Shown here one piece after another: positions 1 through 21,471 of a stretch of DNA of 64,000 bases. The stretch's first letter is position 1, and every line of letters begins with the position of its first letter. This DNA comes from Phoronis australis (lineage: Eukaryota; Phoronida; Phoronidae): contig NMRA01000204.1 in the NCBI GenBank assembly GCA_002633005.1, forward strand, positions 128,260-192,259, written 5' to 3'. The position numbers and the translations under genes are program-made. The notes beneath the pieces were generated by a model. That model was not told the DNA's origin. It made no database searches and worked only from the letters and a program-made list of their open reading frames with translations.

Positions 1-779
1 TTTTCACTGCAGCAATAGTTATCAAAATAAAGTATTGATCATTTCACTGTGAGCTTTCTTATAACATTCTCCAAAATGAGTTTATGTTTATTGTCAAGCC
101 ACTGTGTTGATCCATAGGGCAATTCTTAACTCATTTAGCACACATTATGGCCCACAAGTGAAATTTTATTTTATCCACAAAAGTTTAAGTTAATATTAAA
201 AACATTTTAGTCTATTACAAGTATGGCTTGTATTGTGTAGATGTGATAAAATAACAAAAAAGTCCCATAATTTGCAAAAAAAAGTAATCTGCCTTTCAAA
301 AATGGACATTTTTATAATTATTTTTTGTGCAAAATAAATGTAGAATTACCAGCAATCAGAAGTATCCCAAGCTATTTAGTGGGAATATACTAACAATCAC
401 AAAACCGAACAAAACCAGCTTTACCTGTTTAAACACTTGCATAGTCTTTTCGAATGTTTCGTGTCCTCTAGGTACATTTGACATTAGGTTGATTTGGGGC
501 CTGCTATCCTTAGGATTAATTGGATGGGTGTAAGAAAGGTTGGAAGACCATGATGTTGGTACTAGGCTAAAGAGCAGGTCCCAGGAACGAGTCATTGACA
601 CTAGTTTTCCAGGTGTATTGTTGGTATACTTAAGACTGGCTTTTAAATGGACTCTTTTCTTTGTTGCTGACCAGAAACGTGTTCCAGCTAACTTTGATTT
701 CTAGCTGACTGGTTATCCATCTCGTCCGCTCCACAGGAACACATCTTTCAACTTTCACAAAGCTTCAAAGGGTTATGTA
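1..779. other. AT-rich non-coding stretch
   Basis: No reading frame here resembles a known protein and no splice-site-bounded exon stands out. The only open frames are short and overlap each other on opposite strands. I see no recognisable repeat ends. Confidence 0.5.
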
Positions 780-1130
780 GGGGCGACACAGTAGTCGGAC
801 CGGTCCAAAAATCAATGTCCGTCGTGGCCTTCTCGTCAGGAACACCTCTGTAAATTTTCACAGTGATCCTTTGAGTAGTTTGGCAGACAGTGAGGCGGAC
901 GCCAGAAAACGGACGCAAAAATAATAAAGATGGTCACAAGGTGGTGTAAAACACGTCGAATCCGTCCGAAAATGGAATGACGTCGTCTTCTGGATAAAAA
1001 CTTATTTTGCGAATTTCCTGAAAATCCATCAAGGAACTCTGAAGATACTGAGGATAAGCGTAAAAAATAAAATTGGCGCTAGGGGCACAGTGGCACTAGT
1101 CAGATCGGTGCGACACAATTTTATTCGTCG
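780..1130 (-). repeat. Dispersed 'CTAGTGGC' repeat, reverse orientation
   Basis: Read on the minus strand, this stretch shares the phrases of a repeat found at 36820-37080, 48970-49700 and 50407-51010: a bracket like CCNCTAGNGGC, a GGATC-like block, a GAAATTTG-like block and a CTGACTAC-like block in the same order. It is diverged and non-coding. The family appears to be built of ~130-140-bp internal units. Its class is not recognised. Confidence 0.5.
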
Positions 1131-2124
1131 TCTCTGGTCTCTGTCGTCTGCTTTATAGCCGGAACACTCCACTCATAAGATTCAGCAAGGGATTTAGGAG
1201 ATACAGTAGCAGACGCCGGAACAGAAATGACAATATCACACATAAATATGTCGAGGCATAAAAATGTGTTCCATTGTACTCTAACATACACGACATGTAT
1301 CAGGATCACCAACTTTTACTTTCTGAAGTTTAGTTCTTCTATGGAAAGTTCTACACTGCAACCAATGAAATCAGCTATTCATGGAATATTTCAAAGCTAT
1401 ACCGTAGACGTTTGACCATTTTTTATCTATGAGAAAAGCTATATCTGCAAATTTCGGATAATTAGTTGGAGTAACCGTTATTATTACATTACGTCACTGC
1501 ACCCTGATTTTTTTCTGAAGAATGTAATTGTATAATTTTGGATGAGTGCTTGACTTTAATTCTTCATAGCAACTGTGAGAGATTCATATTCTAAAACCCT
1601 TGTCTGGATTTGGTAGAAATGTTATAAAGCATTTAAATTTCTCGGGTAGTTTAACCAGTCATTTATATAACCTCTTAGGTTCATTTACTTTTCTTATGCA
1701 CCTTGTGATTTTTCGCATCTTGGTAACACTCAAGGTTTTAAGAATCCACAAACATTTTTAAACATGTCAGCTACGCGAAATGATAATTATTTGGAAATTA
1801 AATTATTTATCTTTTGCTTCTAGTATAATCATACACCATCAAAAACTGATTCGACTCTTGTGCAATTCGGTTGAAATGGCGAAGTTAAGAAAATTTTCAA
1901 AGACAGTAAATTATGCAGTAAGAACCAACACCGGAACAAACTGCTATGGTTTTTTCTTCTATTTTCTATCGTGTGATCGTTTATGACGTCGTTTTTAGGT
2001 TCAGTCACAATACACACTTTCTGTGATAACAACGTCACCCATTCTTCTACAACATCATTTGGCGCAGTTGGCAGGATTTAATGTGGCTGAGAAATCTCCA
2101 CGTATTCGTTAACTTCCGTTTACC
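1131..2124. other. Non-coding stretch, nothing recognised
   Basis: Only short overlapping frames are present. On the minus strand this would be the continuation of the Ty3/gypsy fragment that starts at 2568, but no further reverse transcriptase motifs can be read in any frame, so the element is cut off or decayed here. Confidence 0.4.
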
Positions 2125-2568
2125 TTATCCAGGAAGCGGTTCTTTTCTTATAGGGACAACAGGTGTTCCATACTGGTTGAATTGTGAGGGTTCCCAAATT
2201 CCACGTTTAATATCGGTATCATACGCCTGATTCAAGTCATCCAGTAATGCAAAAGGTACTGTGCGAGCTTTGCAGAATATTGTTTGGACGTCGAACTTGA
2301 ATTTTATTATTTCGAAATCTTTTAAACAACCCAGTTCGCATTTGAATAAGTTTGGAAATTCATTGCAGATGTTTTTGCATGTTTGCTGAAACTTTCTATC
2401 TCTTTTCCCGTCCTCACGACAAACAACACCAACACAGTCCCGTTGGTTGTCCTCACGAAGAACACGACATAGAGCAGTGACATGAATTAGTATTCGACCA
2501 GCCGGTGGACTTGACACACTAGGCCTGGGTACGTTATACGTCACACTTATGTTGGTGGAGCTAAGCAA
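2125..2568 (-). pseudogene. Ty3/gypsy-type pol fragment (RT N-terminal edge)
   Basis: The 147-residue minus-strand frame ends with the segment that leads into the reverse transcriptase of Ty3/gypsy elements: FCKARTVPFAL, then an acidic spacer, then WEPSQFNQYGTPVVPIRK. In the family this lies between the protease and the first RT motif. The frame stops right after it. No palm motifs (YxDD), RNase H, integrase or LTRs are visible nearby. This is therefore a broken remnant of a retrotransposon and is not expected to be functional. The N-terminal half of the frame is not recognised. Confidence 0.75.
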
Positions 2569-2639
2569 CTTTCAAATTAAAATCGCTTTTCTTCTACTTA
2601 TCGTTCTTATGATACGCAGTGCCATGAAGGGAGGTCGAA

Positions 2640-3300
2640 TGACGCTGACAATGTAGTCTCTTGTCAAAACATATCTTCCAATATCCGCCTCATTACAGAT
2701 CACTGCATATTTTACCGCTCCATCCAGAACCAAAAAGACTGCATCTCACTCCAACAGGATATCAACAAAGTCGCTGATTGCCAATCATGTGGGATATCCA
2801 ATTCAATGCATTAAGTTGTAAAGTTCGTCACGTGCATCGGAAAAGAATCTGTCCTCCAAGACTATTTCCTCCGTAGCTCACTCCCGACACCTCTGTCTGA
2901 GGCCAAACATCTTTGTAGCGCTACTATTTCCAACAATTTCATCTGGAATTCTCGTATTGATACAAGCGCTGCTTCTGCAAGTAAAGCCTTGGCTTTCTTA
3001 AATGAAACATTCGACACACTCCTAAAAAAATTAAGGAAATAGTTTATGCCGCTCTAGTCCAACCAGAACTAGAGAACTGCTCAACTATATGGTCATCTTA
3101 CACAAAAGCTCTCACTGACAAGATTGAAATGGTGCAGCGACGAGCTGCAAGATTTACCCTTAATAGATACCACAACAATAGTCAGTGAAATGATCGAACC
3201 ATTAAAGTGGGAATCCTCGAACTCCACCGCTACTTCTCCAAACTTTCTATATTCTATAAAATTGTCCATCGGATAGCCCGATTAATGATAGAGCCAGCAG
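2640..3300 (+). mobile_element. CR1/Jockey-like LINE reverse transcriptase remnant
   Basis: Across several frames the plus strand spells the C-terminal part of a non-LTR reverse transcriptase: SLQQDINKVADW, then SEAKHL, ATISN, WNSRIDTSAASASKALAFL, then a 'QPELE..STIWS' block, TDKIEMVQRRAARFTLNR and EPLKWES. These are the thumb and 'KLGV' region motifs of CR1-type LINEs. Frameshifts and in-frame stops break it at several places, and the 5' half is absent. The element is dead and reads towards the Tx1-like fragment that follows immediately. Confidence 0.8.
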
Positions 3301-3301
3301 C

Positions 3302-3745
3302 ATGCGCGACTTTGCGCCGGATCAGATTGATATGCGATGGACAAAAGATGTATTACTATCCAGAGATACATCAGTTCCTGATGTAGAACACAGTTTATTA
3401 GAATTATTTGGTGACCAACAAATTAAACAGATATATATTACGCCTTTTAAACTGTTGCTCCAACCTCATTTGAAAGTTTTTAAGTATTATCACATTTACA
3501 AAAAAGTTTACACGAAATATTTTTTAAACAAAATGAAAACAGTCCAAAACGACAAATGCTCATTTTGTGGACTCGTAGAAACTTATAATCACTTGTTTTT
3601 AGAATGTGAGCATGTACTTTCTTTTTGGAATAAATTACAAACTTGGATTTCAAACGTCGTTGGCTGAAAAGCGTGTCCTGCTATTTGCATATTTTGGAGA
3701 TCATGGCTACGAAATTAATTACATATTAACGTTATTTGACACTGT
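3302..3745 (+). mobile_element. Tx1/L1-like LINE C-terminal fragment (zf-RVT)
   Basis: A 121-residue open frame at 3302-3667 carries a zinc-binding reverse-transcriptase tail: C-x2-C (CSFCG), then ETYNHLFLEC and SFWNKLQ. This C-x2-C...H-x4-C pattern is typical of the C-terminus of L1/Tx1-like non-LTR retrotransposons. After the stop a frame-shifted continuation is still detectable to about 3745. The upstream sequence belongs to a different, CR1-like element, so this copy is 5'-truncated or chimeric. The first methionine is not a real start. Confidence 0.7.
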
Positions 3746-4827
3746 CAAGACATGGAAAAGTATGAAATCTAGAGAATAACCCCCAGACTTGCTGGGATTT
3801 TTTGAAACATTTAGTATAAATTTAAGCAGAGCTGGACTGTGTGAATGTGAGAGTGAGTGTATTTTGGTTTGTTTTCTTTTCTATTGTATTCCATTGTTAA
3901 TTTCAGTTTCTGCAAATAAACTTATTAAAAATGAAAAAAATACTTCACAATACTCGACTTCGAGTATGAAGTGTCACTAGAGAGATCTAGAGAAAGACCA
4001 GAGGAATCCGTTCTTCATGCAGAAAAAGATAAGGCATTTACGACTGAAATTTTTGACAATGTATTATTTTGTGTAAAACGTCTAATCCCAAATAACAACA
4101 TATAAATCTTAATAACAGTTTTCCACACGTCCATAAAGACTTCGCAGTTGAAATCTAAAATGGCTGTGATCTCGTGAAAAGAATCGTACGTTGACATCTT
4201 AACCGTTCGAAATTGGGCAACTCGACCGGTTTGCGCACCTCAGAATCTGCCGGTTTAGGTCAAAGACGCCATGTTGTTGTGGTTAATTAAATCGCCTTAG
4301 ACTGCTGATGTTATCGTCCTATAAATAATGAGACCCATCATAAACACATCGAGGGGACAATAGCATTTTTTAAATTTTCGTTTTGAAATTTTGCACACGT
4401 GACTAGGTCGTTGAATTTTTGAAAATTTTGACAATAAAGGTGACTTTTACAACATAAAACCTTTGTTTAATGTTGCAATAATATGTTCCTCATAAATTCT
4501 GTTTGGTGTGCAACAAACCACCAGGCAGCAATTGAATGTTGACGTCAGCCAAGTGCCATCGTACCATGCTTGGCGTGTATTATGTAGTAATTCACCAGAA
4601 TGGATCAACATGGCAAAATGGATATATATGCCGGGAGCATCCTTCATGCCCAATTTCAGGTAAATTTCACGGCCCATTGAGGCAAGCAAAGAACGTAAAA
4701 TATTGGATCAAAAACCTGTGATTTGTACAGTAACATATTGTCTGTGGCTGAGCCTGTGAACGCCTTACTAGAATGGCTAACTGTAGCTCAGTGATAAAAT
4801 ACAGAACACGGAAAGGCGATGTAATTT
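3746..4827. other. GRB2 3' flank, no gene seen
   Basis: This lies downstream of the GRB2 stop codon at 4828 on the minus strand. No other gene is recognisable. Open frames at 4447-4689 (minus) and 4536-4721 (plus) overlap each other and resemble nothing known. Part of it should be GRB2 3' UTR. Confidence 0.4.
4466..4471 (-). promoter_or_regulatory. Candidate polyadenylation signal for GRB2
   Basis: ATTAAA on the minus strand, about 360 bases past the GRB2 stop. It is the commonest variant of AATAAA. I saw no canonical AATAAA closer to the stop. This is a motif match only. Confidence 0.3.
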
Positions 4828-14372
<9,545 letters not shown>

Positions 14373-16080
14373 GGTACTCGCTCAGTTCTAGGAACCAGTA
14401 AGTTCAGTTGTATGATCGTCTGCTCAACTGGACTAAACGAAGCTGTAGGCCTGTAATGACAATATTGGCCGATGAAAGACATCGCTGAACTGAATACATT
14501 GTGTATGTTTCTATCGTGTCAACTATGTGGGCCGGGGTGTATACTGTATAGGCCAACCAATAATTAATAGGTTTCCAAACTAGTGGACCTATATTCAGAA
14601 CTGGCCAAAGTCTCTTTCCTGTCTTGCAATCAGGGTTTTCACGTCCGACATCTTTTTTGTTTTGTTCCCTTAAAACAAAATTGTCGACTTTTCAGTGAAA
14701 AACTCAGCAGTCATATAGAGTGCAGAGTATAATGAGGCCGGAATTCAAGGCAGCGACCAAAATAGTAGATCTGTCACTGTATTATTCGCATAATCTGAAC
14801 TTACATCAATGCCAAATTTATATAAACATTATAAAACAAGACGAAAACCGCACCCGATACCAGTACAAGTCGCTGCACGTTCCGATTCCTATTTCAGGGC
14901 TGCCCCCCCGGGAGTGTTTACCAGACCGTAAATCGGGCAACATTGTGTACTATTGTGTAGCGTTTTAACGTCATTGTATCGCTTTTGAAAAGACTTATAC
15001 GCCCTTATCTATGGAAAGCCAAAGCGCACAAATTCGAGCCCTATATAGGATTTGAAAACAGGCCAAACATTTTTACTTTGTCGGACAAAAATACTCAAGA
15101 ACGGAATTTTTACTTATGCAAGAATAAACGGCCCAACGCATTATTTTCGCCCTGCAAAACCAAACTAAAAACTCTAAATCAAAATGTATCACGTCGGAAC
15201 CAACAATCTATAACGTCAGGACCTACAATATATCATTTCTGGACCGAAAATTTAACACGTCGGGACCAAATCATAAGAGCCATTCCACGAGAACATCAAA
15301 AGAAATCAAACAATCATTCTACGTAGGGATCATGTTTTAGATTTAGCTTAAACTTTGTGTGTGTGATCGGGGTGTGGGACTGATACAAAAACACCAGTTT
15401 TGTACTTATGGACCTCTCAACATTTTCCCTATAGGCCTGCAAAGGATTACGAAGAAAATGGCGCATCTTTTGCATACCGAAAACAGCAATTTTCCAATAC
15501 CAAAAACAGGCAGATTGCATGCAATTAAAGGAAACACATAATGGGATTATCAATTGATAAATGAGGACTCCCATTTAAAATTCATTTGATACAAATAATT
15601 TCGCTGCATCCAACACGTGACAGGGGAGGTAAATCTGGAGGCAACATTCTATCAGCCAGTATTTGAGGGGCTGTAGACATTGAAGGATATGTTTATGGAT
15701 AGATCTTGGAATGTTTTTTGTAACATGATCACATTTATAAATGGTTTCAAGCAGAATTAATTAATTAATTAACGAGAATCCACATTTTAGAGACCATAAT
15801 GCTGTCTGACATATCTATACATCATTTAACTCATTGAGCGTTCACGTCTGAGTGGGTCGAAGTTAAGCACGCACAGGTGATGGATGATTTGACTAGTGCC
15901 AATACCTAAAATGGCTTTTCGCCTTCAGAGACAGCTTTAAGGCTAATACGAATATCATGTGATATTCCGATAAGTGCACTCTAGACAGGAGATTTAGCTT
16001 TTATTGATAAGCAATATTTCATAAAAGCTTCGAGACTATTTATGAAGCGGGCGAAACGAAAATAAAATTAATATTAATGG
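14373..16080. other. GRB2 upstream region, no gene seen
   Basis: This should contain the GRB2 5' UTR and promoter, but no TATA box or initiator can be singled out. Frames at 14720-15574 are short and resemble nothing. A 'cgtcgggacc'-like phrase recurs a few times around 15190-15270. A short (AATT)n tract is near 15757. Confidence 0.4.
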
Positions 16081-16124
16081 ACATTATTATTGTGCCAAAA
16101 ATACTCATAGAAGCACACCGTTTG

Positions 16125-16200
16125 CGGAGCTGGAGTGCAGAGCCGAGTAGGCGGGGCGGGCCAAGCTACCGGAGCTGGCAGCACGTGCTCTTAGTGGTGG
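16125..16200 (+). repeat. Single unit of the 18.8-19.4 kb GC-rich repeat
   Basis: Contains GCAGAGCCGAGTAGGCGG followed by GGGCCAAGCTACCGGAG, the core of the ~65-bp units tandemly repeated at 18791-19408. It is followed by GTGGTGGATCTACG, resembling the CAGTGGCGGATC transposon end. Confidence 0.6.
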
Positions 16201-16851
16201 ATCTACGTTTTCAGTAAGGGGGGCTTAGGATTCCCGCAGAGGTCCTGCGTGGCGCCGAGCGGGGGAAACCCCCTCTCGTGTAAGACAATTTTTTTGTTTT
16301 TGTAGCCAAACAGTGAAATTTCCATGCATCCTAGTAAGTTTTTGGCACTTAACATGTCTCTGAAGATTTTCTTAACATAATTAAAAACCCTTCTCGATTT
16401 CATCACAGGAACTTGGCACATACGTTTCGTGAAACCATCTTTGTGCACATCTGGCTATGAGTCACACCACCAGTAAAAATTTTTGTTGGAACATCTGCTT
16501 ACACACACCCTTTCTAGCATACAAAAAGTATGGTGTGTATACAGGGGCTTAGACAACTACCAAATATTCAAGAGCATAAGGAGCTCCGACGGGGCGTAAA
16601 AACTTGAATATCAAATGATCGCAACATCCTCAAGCAGTTTAAGAACGAAGATCTGTACTGTTAGTTCTGTCTCTTTGCGAGAAAAACCTGGCGAATGATG
16701 GTGCTCTCGGCTCATAGTCTATTATTAAAAGCGACAATTAAACAATTAAGTATCGCTTTATTAAGCTGAATCAGGTTGACACAATTGAAAAACGTCAAAT
16801 GTATCAGGAAACGAATCATCTGAAAACAGTTTCACGAAACCAAAACATTCT

Positions 16852-17152
16852 GTACACTTTGTGGTGAAAAGATAACAGGACCAGTTCGAAGAGGGACCAG
16901 ATGTACACTGAGAGTACACAAAAATTCTGGCCTGGTCCGTCACCAGACCAAATGTACACCTGTGCTTATTATCCCTATATAAATAGTAGATCTGTCTTGG
17001 GACCAAACAGTACTGACTGAGATAAATAGTTTTACAAAGCACACTTTGGTAAAAACATCACAAGACTAGTTCGCCGAGGAACCAGAAGTACACTGAAACC
17101 CCGAACACAAATCAAGCTGGCCTGGTCCGTCGCGAGACCTAAAATGTACTTC
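16852..17152. repeat. Two tandem ~110-bp copies, ~185 bp apart
   Basis: 16852-16961 and 17038-17152 share, in order, GTACACTTTG-, CCAGTTCG-, GACCAGA-GTACACTGA- and GGCCTGGTCCGTC-blocks at roughly 75-80 % by eye. On the minus strand both are partly open and encode similar text (QCTSGPSSN and QCTSGSSAN). It could be a repeated exon or a simple duplication. Not recognised. Confidence 0.5.
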
Positions 17153-17489
17153 GCAAAAAACTTTGAATTGAAAACTTCTCTCTAGACACTTTTTAATCCC
17201 CAGTGGTTGCTCATACGTGTATTTTACACATCTGGTGCTCAACTGCTGCGAGAGGTTGTCTAGGAAGGATTTTCGCACCGTTCTGTAGTACTCACTGGAA
17301 GAAACAAGTATTGAGTACAGATTTAACTACGCACTACGTGAAATAGATTTTGGATATGAAGCAGATAGAGCCAAGTCGGTGGAAATACAAACCAGAATCA
17401 GTTTCTGTGCGCTCGTAGACCCTCTGCTGTACTGGGTAAATTTGGCATGTTCAAAACTAATTTCTATTTCGTTTTCATTGTACACTAGC

Positions 17490-18039
17490 TTAAAATTCCG
17501 ACATTATATACAAACTGTGTAGAATTATAACTTATTATGTTGGTCCTATCTATCTGTTGTCTAGACTGCCGAGGAATCTGTACATCGGATCGAATGGTTT
17601 GCTCGTCTTGGAACCATTCTACCCAGACATCTTCGATGTTTGTTCCCAAGACTTGCACTTCGTCAACTGCTGTGTCAGTGAGCTTGTTAGCCTTTACAAT
17701 GTCAGCATCTCGTTTCGCAGCTCAGTTGGCACTAAGCTCCCTGAGGTTGCTAAGTCCATTCAAAAGACTTACAGCATGCGCAACTAAATTTGATCCGTTC
17801 GTCATGGACTGCTTCAAACCTCGACGATGTATCTCAGGACATATTTGCATCTCTTGCAATTTTTGAAATAAACGTCCCAATGTCTGAACGCTTGAAACCA
17901 GAAGTACTAACATCAAATAAATGCCCATGGGCATGGGCGTTTCGTCTGGTGGGCCTTTCTGCTGAAATTCCCAGTATAATGAGAAAACGGCAGTGGTGCT
18001 TATTGCAGGTAGAAAGACGGTAGGTGTTGACGTCGGCAC
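17490..18039 (-). pseudogene. Unrecognised reading frame with one internal stop
   Basis: From the ATG at 18039 this minus-strand frame stays open for 105 codons, meets a single TGA at about 17722, and then continues open in the same frame to a TAG near 17490. The N-terminal part holds a hydrophobic segment (GIYLMLVLLVSSVQTL) followed by a polar, possibly helical region (LFQKLQEMQ, then NGSNLVAHAVSLLNGL). After the stop it reads AAKRDADIVKANKLTD and EDVWVEWFQDEQ. The composition is protein-like, but I know of no matching family. It may be a decayed gene, or an exon group with a sequencing error. Confidence 0.3.
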
Positions 18040-18514
18040 TAGGGCTCCTTAGGAGGCCTATTGAACATCGCACGAGTCCAGCAAAACTTTGTTGTGAAAG
18101 TACAGCTTCCCCGCAATATCTGGTACTGTACACTGTTCGAGAATGCGATCACTTTGTGGTCATTCCTTGTGTAGACATATCTTGTTAGAGTGCATCTTCA
18201 AACGGACTTGCGACCAGACCACGGCGTCAGCCACGATACAAATTCTTCGGAAAACGATTTTCAAAAATATTACGTGTATAGTACACTGTATGATATTGCG
18301 CAAGGCGACTTTACTATACACCAGTCAAATTCGAGTTACAAACGTGTGGAGTGTAATAGGATGACACGGCATGACAGATGAGGTAAAAACGTTGCACGTC
18401 AATTCGCCTGAATATCAGGGTTGTGGCACCACAGCATTTCCCCTAATCAAATCCAAACATATCATAGAGTAAAGAAGCTAGTTACGTAAAGAAATCAGTT
18501 ATAGAGCTGTTCTT

Positions 18515-18784
18515 TCAGCAGTGGATCCATCTAAAATGCTTGGCTACTTCAGAAGTGTCGACGGAAGCGCGCGCACAATTGATCTCCGCGCGTTTTGCCG
18601 ATGAGCCACGAAGACTCGAAATGCGTTGATGTTCAAAACAGTAATTTACAATGCAAAAAAAATTATATTTTTCCTCAATTTTTCCAAGTTGGTTTACTTG
18701 GGGTTTACACACGCTGGCGATACCGTTTTTGTTTTGCTGGAGGTTTAAACCCCCTGAACCCCCCCGGCCGTAGATCAGCCAATG
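18515..18784 (+). repeat. CAGTGGCGGATC-family element, partial
   Basis: It shares a block of about 250 bases, in inverse orientation, with 34338-34600: GCCGATGAGCCACGAAGACTCGAAATGCG-like text, a stretch with TTTACACACGCTGGCG, then CCCCCTGAA, ending CGTAGATCAGCCAATG. The ending is the mutated terminal sequence of the family. Confidence 0.6.
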
Positions 18785-18790
18785 GACTTT

Positions 18791-19408
18791 AGTCCCGTAA
18801 CTTGCAGAGCCGAATAGGCGGGACGTGGCAAGCTGGCCATAAGTGAAGCGTGCCCGATAGTCCTGTAATCTGCAGAGGGCGAGAAGGCGTTACGGGCCAA
18901 GCTCTAGTCGCAGCCGGAGGCAGTGCGTGCTCTCAGTCCAGTAACCTACAGAGCCGAGTTGGCGGGACGGGCCAAGCTGCGGAGACAACGCGTACCCTAC
19001 TCCCGTAACCTGCGGAGCCGAGTAGCCGAAAAGAGCAAAGCTGCCGAAAGAAGCACCTGCCCTAGTCCCGTAACCTGCAGAGCCGACTAGGAGGAACGGG
19101 ATAAGCTGACGTAGGGGGCCTGCGCCCAAGTCCAGTGGCCTGCCTCCCGTTCAGTAACGCTAGGACCTCGCTAAAAAGCAAGACTTCACGAGATTACGTT
19201 AGATATTGTCGTGTATTTTGAAATAGAACAAGTGACCTTGACTAGATTTTTAGCTAGGTCCTAGCGTAGGTCCTAGCCCTACTGAACGCACGCCTGCAGA
19301 GCCGAGTAGGCGGGGCGGGCCAAGCTGCCAGAAGCGTCTCGTGCCGTAGTCCCATAATACCCTGCGAAGCCGAGTAGGTGGGACGGGCCAAGCTGCCGGG
19401 GGCGGCGA
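18791..19408. repeat. GC-rich minisatellite, ~65-bp units, ~7 copies
   Basis: Units follow the pattern TAGTCCCGTAACCTGCAGAG, then CCGAGTAGGCGGGACGGGCC, then AAGCTGCCGGAG, a variable part and GCGTGCCC. About seven imperfect units are readable. Unit six is split by the MITE at 19144-19292. A lone unit sits at 16125-16200. GC content is well above the surroundings. No stable reading frame is maintained. A single N is at 19409. Confidence 0.75.
19144..19292 (+). mobile_element. 149-bp MITE inserted in the minisatellite
   Basis: Inner inverted repeats are CGTTCAGTAACGCTAGGACC and its near-complement ending TACTGAACG. CCTGC at 19139-19143 and 19293-19297 is a likely 5-bp target site duplication. 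Removing the element restores the host repeat's 'cctgcagagccgag' phrase, so the insertion postdates the minisatellite. The copy at 33728-33876 is also 149 bp long. Confidence 0.75.
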
Positions 19409-19410
19409 NC

Positions 19411-19545
19411 TAAGGCAAGGCAAGGCAAGGCAAGGTCCTAGGGCAAGGCAAGGCAAGGCCCTACGGCAAGGCAAGGCCCTACGGCAAGGCCGGGCGAGGC
19501 GAGGCCCTACGGCAAGGCCGGGCGAGGCCGCTGCCGCTGCCGTTG
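19411..19545 (+). repeat. AAGGC/CCCTACGGC simple repeat
   Basis: Pentanucleotide AAGGC runs interrupted by CCCTACGGC and GGGCGAGG variants, ending in a short (GCCGCT)n-like run. Slippage-prone and low complexity. It abuts an N at 19409. Confidence 0.85.
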
Positions 19546-19944
19546 CCGTAACCCAAAACCTCAAGTCAACCCCATGCATGCTACTTTGCCACCTGTAACC
19601 CGTCCCTTTTTTGGGTAATAAATAGGGTATTTATATTTTTTATTTCTGTTAGCCCTCTTGTTCTCAGGGCACGATTTCACTCCATGTATGTTTAGCAATG
19701 AAATGTCTGTTAGGTGAATCTTGTTGATAAATGTACCCAAACGTGCTATTCCTTATTTATGTTATTGATTGAAATATCCTTCGCTTGACAGTTGTTTAGT
19801 AATCATACCACATTTTGAAGATTTCCACGGCAGTCATCTGGTCTTTATCCCAAATCTTAACTCTACTACATATTTGCTTCATTGCAACATGTACCCGGGC
19901 GGCCGCTTCATTGATACTCGATAGAAGTATGAGTGTGGGTATGA

Positions 19945-21218
19945 AGTGATATGATTAACTTTATTGCTGAAATACTTTGAATACATACAACAGTACAGCA
20001 TAAAAATTCGACCATATAAAACTAATGCTTAATATAAAACACACTGATAGATTTAACAAAAAGTTAACGAATACTAAATTGATGTATATACCCTAATACA
20101 AACTGCATGACTACGAGTTACATAGACACAATGACTTTTTCCAAAATGTATGGATTATAGAAGAAGACTTAAAATCAGATTCAGTCATACCACAAAAAAT
20201 GACATTAGAATTGTCACGAAGATGACATCAAAATCGGTGTATACGTTTTCGTAGAGTCAGTTTACAAAACTGAGCATCAAAAAGTACATACAGAACTGTT
20301 ACTTTCAAATTTAGAAAATCCTGTGAAACACTTGAACACAGATATGAGATATTAAACATGTTGGAATTCCATAAACAGATGGGAGCTATGCATTGGATGA
20401 CAGAAAGAGATAAGCAACTGATTTTACAGGGAGACAACACAGTAGGGGTGAGCATATAGTTTTCTTCGTAAGCGTGAGATGTCATAGTCAACCATAATAA
20501 AAATAATTATATCACCAAATATTCAATCTCTTGTAGAACCTTTAAAGGTTCATCATAATAATAGCAGTTGTGTAATACAGGGCTTCACAACAATTAACTT
20601 TTACAGCACATAACAGTACCCTCCCTTGATAGTGATATTTAAGTTCACGTGGTGAATCACAATGTCCACATACAGCAAGAAGTTCAAAAAGACCATCAAA
20701 TGAGGGTGACAACAGAACAAGATCACCTGCATATATTAAATCGTTGATGTACACAGAAGATACTACACAAACAATTACATAATCATTCAAAAGTGAGTTT
20801 AGTCCATCCATGTCCACGATAAAAAGGTTACATGACAGTATGCCATCTGGTCCTACACCATTTGAAGCTTTGTAGAATGTTGACAGAAACAGTCTTTTTC
20901 ATGACAATTGATGGACACTATTCGAATAAAAGTTTGTAGTTCGCTTCTATGTATTGAATATCAACGGTGTTGATAGCAACGTACTGAAACCCAGGTCCAT
21001 CAAATTTAAGGAAGAAATCCCCACCTCTACTTATTAAAATTACATCACTCGATTTTTTAAACTGTATTGTCAATCCTGTTAGAGGCAATGCAGGAAATTT
21101 GGTGCACTGGTACTGGTTGTGACGCCGTGTTCCCTCATGTTAATGCTCTACAACTCAATCAAAGTCCAGTGGCTTGACAAATGGAAAAGTCACTGAAATC
21201 AAGTCACCAAGAATAAAA
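19945..21218 (-). mobile_element. Non-LTR RT fragment, copy 1 (mutated YAGD)
   Basis: The minus strand encodes part of a reverse transcriptase palm: a GVGPDGILSCNLF-like motif B, MDMDGLNSLLNDY, then INDLIYAGDLVLLSPSFDGLF. The catalytic YADD is changed to YAGD, which should abolish polymerase activity. Frameshifts separate the blocks. Downstream on the minus strand there is an AAATAAAG-like context before 19960, a possible 3' end. 20002-21218 is duplicated at 21472-22683 beyond the gap. Confidence 0.7.
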
Positions 21219-21471
21219 NNNNNNNNNNNNNNNNNNNNNNNNNNNNNNNNNNNNNNNNNNNNNNNNNNNNNNNNNNNNNNNNNNNNNNNNNNNNNNNNNN
21301 NNNNNNNNNNNNNNNNNNNNNNNNNNNNNNNNNNNNNNNNNNNNNNNNNNNNNNNNNNNNNNNNNNNNNNNNNNNNNNNNNNNNNNNNNNNNNNNNNNNN
21401 NNNNNNNNNNNNNNNNNNNNNNNNNNNNNNNNNNNNNNNNNNNNNNNNNNNNNNNNNNNNNNNNNNNNNNN
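21219..21471. other. Assembly gap (253 N)
   Basis: A run of unknown bases. It separates two near-identical 1.2-kb copies of one RT fragment, so real copy number and order here are uncertain. Confidence 0.99.

Noticed and set aside
19250-19579. 109-residue alanine/arginine-rich minus-strand frame
   Set aside because: It arises from the AAGGC simple repeat and GC-rich minisatellite, and it crosses an N.
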